Positions 54,400 through 64,000 of a DNA stretch of 64,000 nt are shown here, piece by piece (the stretch's first letter is position 1; the number at the start of each line of letters is the position of its first letter). The stretch covers positions 4,712,001 to 4,776,000 of the forward strand of contig NZ_CP108513.1 of NCBI RefSeq assembly GCF_035989285.1, written 5' to 3'. The DNA comes from Streptomyces sp. NBC_01235 (GTDB lineage: Bacteria; Actinomycetota; Actinomycetes; Streptomycetales; Streptomycetaceae). Position numbers and translations under genes: made by a program. A model generated the notes under the pieces. That model had not been told where the DNA came from. It saw nothing but the letters and a program-made list of their open reading frames with translations, and ran no database searches.

Positions 54400-54941
54400 C
54401 GGGGGGCCGCCGTCGAGTCGTCCTGCGGAACCGGCACCACACAGGTGCCCTTGCGCCACCACTGAGGGAGCATCGCCAGGGCCTCGTCGCCGAGCGGGTT
54501 CACGCCCGGGCCGGCCGCCAGGGAGTGCGCCACGAGCACGTGCAGGCACTTCACGCGGTCCGGCATGCCGCCCGCGCTGGGGAAGTTCTTCAGCTCCTCG
54601 ATCTCGTCCCGGCGCCGGACGTAGTCCTCGTGCGCGGCACGGTAGGAGGCGGCGAGCTCCGGGTCGGACCGCAGCCGTTCCGTCATCTCCTTCATCACGC
54701 CGTTCGCCTCGAGCGTGCCGATCGCCGAGTTGGCCTTCGGGCACGTCAGGTAGTACAGCGTCGGGAAGGGCGTGCCGTCGGGCAGGCGGGGGGCGGTCTC
54801 CACGACGTCCGGCTGACCGCACGGGCAGCGGTGCGCGATCGCGCGCAGGCCGCGCGGCGGGCGTCCGAGCTGCTGCTTGAAGGCCTCGACGTCCGCGTCG
54901 GTGGGCTCGGTGCGCGGGGTGGTCGGCGGGGGCGTTTCCAT
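54396..54941 (-). CDS. DUF501 protein
   Basis: A 181-residue DUF501 protein: FKQQLGRPPRGLRAIAHRCPCGQPDVVETAPRLPDGTPFPTLYYLTCPKANSAIG...NFPSAGGMPDRVKCLHVLVAHSLAAGPGVNPLGDEAL. Four Cys could bind a metal. It is a constant neighbour of Ppx, DivIC and enolase in actinobacteria. ATG 54941 preferred; a GTG at 54971 is possible. Confidence 0.9.
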   Translation of the reverse strand: METPPPTTPRTEPTDADVEAFKQQLGRPPRGLRAIAHRCPCGQPDVVETAPRLPDGTPFPTLYYLTCPKANSAIGTLEANGVMKEMTERLRSDPELAASYRAAHEDYVRRRDEIEELKNFPSAGGMPDRVKCLHVLVAHSLAAGPGVNPLGDEALAMLPQWWRKGTCVVPVPQDDSTAAPR

Positions 54942-55031
54942 ACTTCCGGGATTGTCTCTCTGTCGGTTCACTGGGTTGCGGCCATCGGTCTCGTCGGTCT
55001 CACCGGTCTGCGGCCGTCGCTCTCGTCGGTC

Positions 55032-55502
55032 TCAGCGGTCGGAGGCGTCCGACTTGTCGACCCCGTCCCAGACGTTCGCGTACCAGGGGCGGTCGGCCGC
55101 CCCGAGGTCCGCGCGGGACTGCTTGGCCGCGTCCGGGTCGATCACGACGTAACCGGTCTCCCCCGGCATCACATAGTGCAGCCGCTGCCGGATCTGCTGT
55201 TCGGCGTACGCGTCGTCCTGCCAGCGCGCCTTGAGGTCGCGCAGCTGTTCGACGCGCTCGCCGGCCTGCTGCTTCTCCCGCTCCAGGTCGGCGATCTCGG
55301 CGCGCTGGGAGACGTACTGGCGCATGGGGTAGGCCAGGGCGACGATCAGCGTGCACAGGACGAGGGCGAGCAGCGCGGCACGGCCGGTGAGGCGGGAGCG
55401 GCGGGCCTGACGCTTGGTCTGGGAGCGGTAGACCCGGGCCGCGGTCTGCTCCCCGAGCAGTTTGATCCTCGTCGTGGTGGAGAACCGGTCCCGGTTGGTC
55501 AC
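55032..55502 (-). CDS. divIC: Septum formation initiator DivIC/FtsB-like protein
   Basis: The 156-residue bitopic protein has a basic cytosolic start, one TM (ALLALVLCTLIVALAYPM), then an extracytoplasmic coiled coil (EIADLEREKQQAGERVEQLRDL) and WQDDAYAEQQIRQRLHYVMPGE. It belongs to the FtsB/DivIC group that stabilises the divisome with FtsQ/FtsL. The gene follows eno in conserved actinobacterial order. GTG start with upstream GAGGTGAATATCC. Confidence 0.9.
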   Translation of the reverse strand: MTNRDRFSTTTRIKLLGEQTAARVYRSQTKRQARRSRLTGRAALLALVLCTLIVALAYPMRQYVSQRAEIADLEREKQQAGERVEQLRDLKARWQDDAYAEQQIRQRLHYVMPGETGYVVIDPDAAKQSRADLGAADRPWYANVWDGVDKSDASDR

Positions 55503-55624
55503 GGATATTCACCTCGCAGCGCTCCGGCCGTCACGTCCGCTCACCTGGTCTTTTCTGCCGGGGGTCCGGGGGTTGTCCCCCGGGAAGACACAGCACGGCC
55601 ATGTCCCCCGCCTCCCGTCTCCCA

Positions 55625-55677
55625 CGTACGTACGTCCCCGCACACGGTACGGGACCGAGTACGGGGACGTATGTACG
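55625..55677. terminator. Terminator hairpin after enolase
   Basis: CGTACGTACGTCCCCG pairs with CGGGGACGTATGTACG, 16 bp with one G-T pair, just past the enolase stop. A second short hairpin CCGGGGG-TTGT-CCCCCGG lies at 55566-55583. Confidence 0.75.
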
Positions 55678-55723
55678 ACTGGCCAAGGCTTGACCCGGCA
55701 GGGGTCAGCCCTTGCTGTGCTTG

Positions 55724-58272
<2,549 letters not shown>

Positions 58273-58306
58273 GCGACGGCCGGGGCTCGGGTTGCCGAGC
58301 GGGACG

Positions 58307-58336
58307 ACCGTAGACACGCGATCCGCGGAATTTCAA
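58307..58336 (-). promoter_or_regulatory. rpfA promoter
   Basis: TTGAAA (58331-58336), 18-bp spacer, TACGGT (58307-58312), starting the transcript about 30 nt before the riboswitch. Confidence 0.65.
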
Positions 58337-58438
58337 AGACGATCAGGGCTTCTGAGACTCATCCCACACTTTCACCAAACCGGACATTCGGCGCGAAGCG
58401 TGACGTGAACTCCCGCTGCTTTTCTTGGGCTTTGCGCC

Positions 58439-59455
58439 CTATTCCACCCCTGTGTCGAGGGTCTGACCGGCGACGATGTCGCTCGGGTCGGCGCCGATGA
58501 GGTCCCTGTTCTCGGCGTAGAGGGCGCGCCATCCACCGTCGAGGCCAAGGGAGTCGGCGATGGAGGCGAGGGAGTCGCCCTCCTGGACGACATAGGTGGC
58601 CGCGGCGTGCCGACCGGCGGAGGCGGCCTTGGCGCCGTCGACCGTGGCGTCGGTGGCGCTCCCGGCCGTCACCTCGTCGGCCGTGGCGCCGCGGTGCCGG
58701 CCGGAGCCGAGGGAGCCGGTGTCGACGAGACTCCAAGAGCCCGCATCCTGGACCGACTTGTCCGAGTCGTCCGCTTCCGGGGTCTCTGCGGGCGAGCCGT
58801 CGGTCGCCTGCGCGTCGCCCTGGCCGCCGGAGCCGTCGGACTTGCCGGAGCCGCCCGTACCGGTGGAGGAAGAGGGCGAAGGGGACGAAGGGGACGAAGG
58901 TGATGCTGAGGGTGAACTCGATGAATCACCGGACGAGTCGGTCGAACCGTCGCCACTGCCCGAAGAGTTCGAGGAGCCCGAGGAACCGGACGACCCCTTG
59001 GACAGGTCGGACAATCCGGAGGAGACAGACGAGTCGGACGAGTCGTCCACCACGCCGGTGTCCACGCTCAGCGCGCCGTTCTCCTGGGTGAGCCCGGAGG
59101 TCAGCCCGCAGGTGCCCCAGGCGCCGATGTTCTCGGCGGCGAGCAGTTTCTGCGCCACGGCGATCTGCTGGTTGCGGCTGGCCAGGTCGGGGCTCGCCGC
59201 GTAGTCGAGCCCGCCGTACGTCTCCCACTGCTTCTGGGTGAGACTCAGGCCGCCGTACTCGCCGTGGCCCTTGTCGGCACTCCACGAGCCGCCGGTCTCG
59301 CACTGCGCCACCTTGTCCCACACCGTGCCGTCGGCGGCGCTCGCGCCGGAGGCGGCGAGCAGCGGGATGGCGATGGCGGACCCGGTCACTCCGGCCGCGA
59401 CGAGGAGGGCCGGGGCCTGGCGGGGGCGACGGTGACGACCGTTCCCGGAGAGCAT
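58439..59455 (-). CDS. rpfC: Rpf-domain secreted protein (RpfC-like)
   Basis: A 338-residue protein: signal peptide (ending SGASAAD), Rpf domain (VWDKVAQCETGGSWSADKGHGEYGGLSLTQKQW), a long Ser/Asp/Gly-rich linker (about 130-235), and a C-terminal LysM-like YVVQEGDSLASIADSLGLDGGWRALYAENRDLIG. It lies directly upstream of rpfA, as rpfC does in S. coelicolor. No ydaO aptamer seen upstream. ATG at 59455 after GAAAGG. Confidence 0.88.
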   Translation of the reverse strand: MLSGNGRHRRPRQAPALLVAAGVTGSAIAIPLLAASGASAADGTVWDKVAQCETGGSWSADKGHGEYGGLSLTQKQWETYGGLDYAASPDLASRNQQIAVAQKLLAAENIGAWGTCGLTSGLTQENGALSVDTGVVDDSSDSSVSSGLSDLSKGSSGSSGSSNSSGSGDGSTDSSGDSSSSPSASPSSPSSPSPSSSTGTGGSGKSDGSGGQGDAQATDGSPAETPEADDSDKSVQDAGSWSLVDTGSLGSGRHRGATADEVTAGSATDATVDGAKAASAGRHAAATYVVQEGDSLASIADSLGLDGGWRALYAENRDLIGADPSDIVAGQTLDTGVE

Positions 59456-59545
59456 GCTGGGGGCCTTTCTCTGGACAGCATTGACCGGCGCGGCGGGTGA
59501 GACTCGAGGCGTCGCGCTGACGAGTGAACGTATCGGCAGACGAAC

Positions 59546-59558
59546 ACTTGTCACAAGT
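59546..59558. promoter_or_regulatory. Palindrome ACTTGT-C-ACAAGT upstream of rpfC
   Basis: A 13-bp perfect dyad overlapping a TTGTGA -35-like element. GTGATC direct repeats (about 59572-59588) lie next to it. Confidence 0.5.
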
Positions 59559-59661
59559 TAATGCCGCGCAGATCACGTGAAGATCACAGAGTTGAGGCTT
59601 GGTCACCTTCACTCCCCCGAATGGTCACATTCCCCCTGACGCGCGGTCAGATGTGCATCGC

Positions 59662-60951
59662 TCATGTACCGGAATGCGCAGGACCGAACTCGACCGGCAA
59701 AGTCCGCAGGCCGCGCATGATGAGCCCGCCGCGCCATCTCAAGTCGGCCGGATCCGCGGCCAGTCGGAGGTCGGGCAGCCGGGTGAGGAGGGTGGCCAGC
59801 GCGGTCTGCCCCTCCAGCCTGGCCAGCGGGGCGCCCAGGCAGTAGTGGATGCCGTGGCCGTAGCCGAGATGCTGGTTGTCGCGGCGGGAGAGGTCGAGCG
59901 TGTCGGGGTCCGAGAAACGGGCCGGATCGCGGTCGGCGGCCGCCAGGACGACGAGGACGGGGTCACCGGGCGCGATGTCCTGCCCTCCGACGCTCAGCGG
60001 CTCGGTCGCGAACCGCCAGGTGGCCAGTTCGACGGGGCCGTCGTAGCGCAGGAGTTCCTCCACGCCGGTCTCCAGCAGGTCCCGCTGCCCGGTCGCGAGG
60101 GATGCCTGCAACCGCGCCCGCTGTTCAGGGTGGGCAAGCAGGGCATAGAGCCCATTACCGATCAGGTTGACGGTGGTCTCGAAGCCGGCGAACAGAAGGA
60201 TGAAGGCCATGGCGGCAGCCTCGTTCTCGGTGAGGTGCTCGCCGTGGTCGGAGGCGCGGATGAGGCCGGAGATGAGGTCCTCGCCGGGGGCCGGGTCGGC
60301 GGGGAGCTCCGCGCGCTTGCGGTGGATCAGCTCCAGCAGGTAGCCGCGCATCCTCTTCACCGACCGCGCGACCCCGCCGCGCGGGCCGCCGCCGTGCCGG
60401 ATCATCATCCCCGCCCAGTCGCGGAAGTCGTCCTGGTCCTCGCGGGGGACGCCCAGGAGGTCGCAGATGGCGTAGATGGGGAGGGGGAAGGCGAAGTCGT
60501 GGATGAGGTCGGCCTCGCCCTCGGCGGCGAACCGGTCGATGAGGTGGTCCGTCAGCTCCTGGACGCGGGGCGCGAACTCGGCGACGCGGCGCGGGGTGAA
60601 CGCCTTGCTGACGAGCCGTCGCAGCCGGGTGTGGTCCGGCGGGTCGATGTTGAGCAGATGCGTCATCAGCTCGGCCTTGCGCTCACCGGGGATGCCGGTC
60701 TTGCCCTTGGCGTGGGCGGGCTCGTCGTGGTGTGCGGGGTTCTTGGAGAGCCGCTGGTCGGCGAGGGCCTGTTTCGCGTCGGCGTACCGGGTGACCAGCC
60801 AGGCCTCGACCCCGCTGGGCAGCCGGGTGCGGTGCACGGGGGCGTGCTCGCGCAGCCAGGCGTAGGCGGGGTAGGGGTCGGTGGCGAACTCCCAGGTGAA
60901 GAGGGCGGGGGCGGGCGGAGTGTCGGTCGGGGGGTGGGGCTGGTTGGTCAC
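59662..60951 (-). CDS. Cytochrome P450
   Basis: A 429-residue P450: I-helix LLFAGFETTVNLIG, ExxR in VEELLRYDGP, and heme loop LGYGHGIHYCLGAPLARLEG (Cys ligand). The FATEPLSVGGQDIAPGDPV segment is typical of CYP107-like Streptomyces enzymes. GTG start overlaps the previous stop (GTGA), so it is co-translated with the gene upstream. Substrate unknown; no ferredoxin gene nearby. Confidence 0.93.
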   Translation of the reverse strand: MTNQPHPPTDTPPAPALFTWEFATDPYPAYAWLREHAPVHRTRLPSGVEAWLVTRYADAKQALADQRLSKNPAHHDEPAHAKGKTGIPGERKAELMTHLLNIDPPDHTRLRRLVSKAFTPRRVAEFAPRVQELTDHLIDRFAAEGEADLIHDFAFPLPIYAICDLLGVPREDQDDFRDWAGMMIRHGGGPRGGVARSVKRMRGYLLELIHRKRAELPADPAPGEDLISGLIRASDHGEHLTENEAAAMAFILLFAGFETTVNLIGNGLYALLAHPEQRARLQASLATGQRDLLETGVEELLRYDGPVELATWRFATEPLSVGGQDIAPGDPVLVVLAAADRDPARFSDPDTLDLSRRDNQHLGYGHGIHYCLGAPLARLEGQTALATLLTRLPDLRLAADPADLRWRGGLIMRGLRTLPVEFGPAHSGT

Positions 60952-61535
60952 TCCTCGACGGTAGCGGGGTTCTCGGCGTGCTCTGCGAGGGCCTCTGGGC
61001 AGCGGGGTGCCCCCTGCCGGCGGCCTTGCGGTACAAGAGGGCGGCTTCGGTGGGGCTGTCCTGCTTCTTTTCGAGGCGGACGGCGAGCCGGTAGGCGGCG
61101 TAGGCGTCGCCGCTCGCGCACCCCTGCTCCTGCTCCTCGCGGGCCTGGTGCAGATTCCCCGTCTTCCCCAGTACATCGCCGTGGTGGGCGGCGTCCGGCC
61201 CGAGTCCGACGGAGAGGTGGTCCGCGGCGTCGGCCAGGGTCTGCCTGCCGGGGCTCCTGCGTGGCGCTCAGCAGCCGGGCGGCCTTCGTGTCGCCCGCGG
61301 CGGCGGCACGGGCGAGCAGCACCTCGGCGAGTTCGGCCTCGCGGCGCAACAGGAAGTGCCGGGACTTGTCGGGCGGGAGGGGCGCGAGCATCCATTCCAG
61401 TGAGGTGGACGTGTGATCCGCGAGCCGGCGCCGGAACGCGGACCGCACCGACTCCCGCTGCTCCGACCGCAGCCCCGCCTCCAGCACCTCCGCGCCCCTG
61501 GAGGCCGGCTCGTCCAACTCGCCTTCCCCACCCAT
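60948..61535 (-). CDS. Hypothetical protein with two apparent compensating frameshifts
   Basis: The annotated frame (195 codons) starts well (MGGEGELDEPASRG...RREAELAEVLLARAAAAGDTKAARLL) and ends with EALAEHAENPATVEE, but its middle is an Arg/Pro/Gly-rich non-protein-like stretch. There the neighbouring frame reads TLADAADHLSVGLGPDAAHH...ASGDAYAAYRLAVRLEKKQDSPTEAALLYRKAAGRGHPAAQ, a TPR/Sel1-like helical sequence. Shifts lie near 61240-61250 and 60991-61000. Either this is a compensated double mutation or a sequence error. Confidence 0.6.
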   Translation of the reverse strand: MGGEGELDEPASRGAEVLEAGLRSEQRESVRSAFRRRLADHTSTSLEWMLAPLPPDKSRHFLLRREAELAEVLLARAAAAGDTKAARLLSATQEPRQADPGRRRGPPLRRTRAGRRPPRRCTGEDGESAPGPRGAGAGVRERRRLRRLPARRPPRKEAGQPHRSRPLVPQGRRQGAPRCPEALAEHAENPATVEE

Positions 61536-61577
61536 ACAAGGCCCCGCGCCCCGCGGCCCGCTGAGGGGGCCGCCGTA

Positions 61578-62633
61578 CTAACCCACCACCCCTTCGGTCG
61601 CCCGGATCGCGTCCCGATAGGCCCGGGCAGCCGCCCGCAGGGCCGCCTCCGGGTCCACGCCCTCCGCTTCGGCCCGGGCGGCGAGTGCCAGCAGCTCGTA
61701 GCCGATGCCCTCGGCGCCTCTCCCCTCGGCGCTCGTGCCGTCAGCGCTCGTGCCGTCGGCGCTCGTGTCGTCGGCCGTCGGCAGCGGCACGTCCAGTCCC
61801 GCCGTCCGGGCCCGGGAGGCGAGCTTCGCGGCGAGGGCCAGGCCGGGCTGGTGGAGGGGGACGCCGTCCGTCACCGACTCCCGCCGTTTCTCGACCGCCT
61901 TCGTGCGCAGCCAGTGCGCCTTCACCTCTTCCGGGGTCGTGGCCGTGGCGTCGCCGAAGACATGGGGGTGGCGGTGGATGAGCTTGGCGACGATCGTGCC
62001 GGCCACGTCGTCGACGGAGAACGGGGACTCCTCGTCCTCCTCGGCGATACGGGCGTGAAAGACGACCTGGAGCAGGACGTCGCCCAGTTCCTCGCGGAGT
62101 TCGTCGTAGTCGCCGTCCTCGATCGCCTCGACCAGTTCGTACGACTCCTCCACCGCGTACTTCGCCAGGCCCTTGTGGGTCTGCTGGGAGGACCAGGGGC
62201 ACTCGGCGCGGATGCGGTCCATGACCTGGACGAGGTCGAGGAGCCGGGCGCCGGGGAGGTCGTAGGAGGCGGGGAGGAGTTCCAGCTCGGGCATCGACAC
62301 CCGGCCGGAGCCCGCCAGGCGGGCCAGGCCGTCGGTGAGGGCCGGTTCGCCCTCGCCGGTGGCCACGACCACGACCGTGCGGCCGTCGGCACAGGCGGCG
62401 ACCAGGTCCTCGGCGGTCGGGGAGCTCTCCTCGACCGCTATGCCCGCGTCCCGCAGATAGGGCAGCTGCGGGTGCGCGCCGTCCGCGCACAGCACCCGGT
62501 CCGCCGTGCGCATGGCCTGCCAGGCGGGCCAGGACAGCAGACCGGGGGCGACCCGGTGGCTGGTGGTGAGCAGGACGATGCGGCCGGTGGCGTCGACGGC
62601 GGCGGGGCCGCTGGATGGGCTGGATGCGTTCAC
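61578..62633 (-). CDS. mazG: Nucleoside triphosphate pyrophosphohydrolase MazG
   Basis: A 351-residue protein. The C-terminal MazG domain has YAVEESYELVEAIEDGDYDELREELGDVLLQVVFHA (EExxE...ExxD metal ligands). The N-terminal ~150 residues (RIVLLTTSHRVAPGLLSW...GEPALTDGLARL) resemble a tetrapyrrole-methylase-like module. A TSADG repeat from 15-bp duplications sits near residue 290. Hydrolyses NTPs, limiting mutagenic or ppGpp-linked pools. GTG 62633 may be leaderless. Confidence 0.9.
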   Translation of the reverse strand: MNASSPSSGPAAVDATGRIVLLTTSHRVAPGLLSWPAWQAMRTADRVLCADGAHPQLPYLRDAGIAVEESSPTAEDLVAACADGRTVVVVATGEGEPALTDGLARLAGSGRVSMPELELLPASYDLPGARLLDLVQVMDRIRAECPWSSQQTHKGLAKYAVEESYELVEAIEDGDYDELREELGDVLLQVVFHARIAEEDEESPFSVDDVAGTIVAKLIHRHPHVFGDATATTPEEVKAHWLRTKAVEKRRESVTDGVPLHQPGLALAAKLASRARTAGLDVPLPTADDTSADGTSADGTSAEGRGAEGIGYELLALAARAEAEGVDPEAALRAAARAYRDAIRATEGVVG

Positions 62634-62748
62634 ACCTCGAACGTAACCCACGCCCGCCGGCGGCCCCACGAGTTGTCCACAGGTCCGGCGGATTGGTCAT
62701 ACCGGCCGTTCGCCGGCTTCCGTCAGCACCGTTTGCCGGGCCGCACCG

Positions 62749-63393
62749 TCACGTCGTCTGTTGCGTTCCCGCCGTCGTGATCTCCCGCACCCAGGGCGTC
62801 TTCGCGTCGACGCGGGCGACCTTCTGCGCGTCCCAGCTGCCGTAGCGCGGGTTGAGGTCGACACCGAGGGCCTTGGACGCCTTGGACAGGGCGTTCCAGA
62901 AGGCGGGCTGGCTGGTGTTCGTGTCGAGCTCGGTGGCGAGTTTCTGGGCTTCCAGCTGGAGGCGGAGGTTTTCGTCGAGGCGCTGCGGCGGGATGCCGTA
63001 CTGCTGGAGCCAGGCCGTCTGAAGGCCCTGCGCGCCGCCCGCCTGCTGTTCCAGACCGGTCCGCATCTGCTGGACCTCCCGGCGGCTGACGGTGATGCCC
63101 GCGTCCTCGGCGGCGCGGTGCAGCACCCGGTCGAGGACCATGCCGTGCAGGGTGTCGCGGGTGAGGGTGCCGGTCTGGGCGATGGCCTGCGCGTACTGCG
63201 CGTCGTCCTTGACCGCGGCGCGCTGGGCCGTGCGCACCTCGTTGACCCGGTTCTCCAGCTGCGCGACGGTGATCCGCTGGCCGCCGACGACGGCCGCCGC
63301 GCCGGGATGCGCGTCGTTCCCGCAGGCGGTGAGGAGGGGGGCCGCCGCGATCGCGGCGGACAGCAGGAGCGCGGTGCGACGACGGCGGTGCAA
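62749..63393 (-). CDS. SurA_N-domain lipoprotein
   Basis: The 214-residue protein has a TTG start with GGGAGG five bases upstream, a lipobox LLTACG after a hydrophobic signal, then a SurA_N-type chaperone domain (AAVVGGQRITVAQLENRVNEVR...LVLDRVLHRAAEDAGITVSRREVQQM). Anchored outside the membrane, it may assist protein folding. No PPIase domain is present. Confidence 0.88.
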   Translation of the reverse strand: MHRRRRTALLLSAAIAAAPLLTACGNDAHPGAAAVVGGQRITVAQLENRVNEVRTAQRAAVKDDAQYAQAIAQTGTLTRDTLHGMVLDRVLHRAAEDAGITVSRREVQQMRTGLEQQAGGAQGLQTAWLQQYGIPPQRLDENLRLQLEAQKLATELDTNTSQPAFWNALSKASKALGVDLNPRYGSWDAQKVARVDAKTPWVREITTAGTQQTT

Positions 63394-63591
63394 GGGAGCC
63401 TCCCGAGGAGATTGTGCGACGGTGCACAAAGTCTTGCGGTGATCGATGGTAGGCAGTGGGACGGCTGGGGCCAACCCATTCGACCAACGATTCACCAGGA
63501 CTTCGGGCACCGCCGCGCCCGGTCGTCGCCCGCTCGTCGGTGCGAGGGCTCAGCCCCACCCCTTCCGCGTGCGTCCTTCAGGCGTTCCGGT

Positions 63592-64000
63592 TCAGCCGAC
63601 GATGGCGACCGGGGCGTCCCACGTGTCGCGGTCCACGGTGATCGTGTAGCCGCCGCGGGTCTCCTTGCTGTTGACCAGGAACTGGTGGCCGCGGCTGTGG
63701 TCGGTGTACTGCGTGGCGCCCCACGGCCAGTCCGTGGTCGTGGTGTCCTTCTTGTCCCAGAGGGCGTACCAGAGGTTGCCCGGCAGGTCCGTCTTGTTCG
63801 TCGCGGTGGCGATCGCCTTGGCGCTGGAGCTGGTGAAACCGTAGTAGCCGGCCCGGTACGTCTTGGCGCGCAGCGTCTTGGTGAAGGAGCGGACGTACGC
63901 CAGCACGGCGTCGTTGCACGCCTTGTTGGTGATGTCGTACGCCTCCATGTCGAGGTAGATCGGGCTGCCGACCTTCATGCCGAGCGCCGAGGCCTTGGCG
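63592..64000 (-). CDS. DUF1906 glycoside-hydrolase-like protein, C-terminal part (runs off right edge)
   Basis: The last 136 codons of a DUF1906 (Rv2525c-like) protein: SPIYLDMEAYD, YVRSFTKTLRAKTYRAGYYGF and WYALWDKKDTTTTDWPWGATQYTDHS, a TIM-barrel GH25-like pattern with the acidic DME. Likely secreted; the start lies beyond 64000. Confidence 0.85.
   Translation of the reverse strand, partial: AKASALGMKVGSPIYLDMEAYDITNKACNDAVLAYVRSFTKTLRAKTYRAGYYGFTSSSAKAIATATNKTDLPGNLWYALWDKKDTTTTDWPWGATQYTDHSRGHQFLVNSKETRGGYTITVDRDTWDAPVAIVG

Overview
This 64-kb window is chromosomal DNA from a high-GC actinomycete, almost certainly Streptomyces. The evidence is the very high GC content, frequent GTG/TTG starts, GTGA/ATGA overlaps between genes, LAXTG/LPXTG surface proteins, a tRNA-Leu(UAA) matching bldA, a SigB/F-type sigma factor with its partner-switching pair, Rpf-domain secreted proteins and roadblock proteins. 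From memory, the gene order follows the conserved Streptomyces core around the S. coelicolor sigI, hutU, bldA, ndh, enolase and rpfA region; I could not run an alignment.

Layout. 0-6.3 kb: the start of a response regulator, a POT-family peptide transporter and a four-gene operon of cell-surface proteins. 6.4-8.6 kb: a second-type seryl-tRNA synthetase whose tRNA-binding arm carries about 500 bp of 12-bp repeats, preceded by a well-formed T-box leader with a Ser specifier. 8.6-10.9 kb: the sigI module (anti-sigma kinase, anti-anti-sigma, sigma factor). 11-14.3 kb: a sigma/zinc-finger/lectin fusion protein and an ATPase / XRE-DUF5753 / DUF397 regulatory trio. 14.7-21.6 kb: a DMT transporter and the histidine-degradation operon hutU - M20 amidohydrolase - hutF - hutI. 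22-24.3 kb: a four-gene roadblock operon. 25-27.5 kb: an ammonia-lyase paralogue lacking the usual Ala-Ser-Gly triad, coupled to an RpiR regulator.

31.0-37.5 kb is the clearest accessory region. A serine-recombinase integrative element has inserted inside the cystathionine beta-synthase gene. It brings its own 3' end for that gene, so the host copy is restored as a chimera, and the original 3' end is left as an orphan ORF. Its cargo includes a XRE / DUF397 / DUF6879 set, a small zinc-ribbon protein, a 39-codon acidic Gly-rich peptide gene, a strong terminator/attenuator, and an arginase-like (UPF0489-type) protein. The last three are a candidate, unproven, peptide-modification system.

38.5-64 kb is mostly core: SGNH hydrolase, thiolase, Bax1-family membrane protein, pobA, bldA, a MacB-like ABC exporter, a cyclopropane-synthase-like methyltransferase, type II NADH dehydrogenase with two Rex-like operators, Ppx/GppA phosphatase, DUF501 protein, DivIC/FtsB, enolase, rpfA with a c-di-AMP (ydaO) riboswitch, a second Rpf protein, a P450, a gene that looks doubly frameshifted, MazG, a SurA_N lipoprotein and a partial DUF1906 protein at the right edge.
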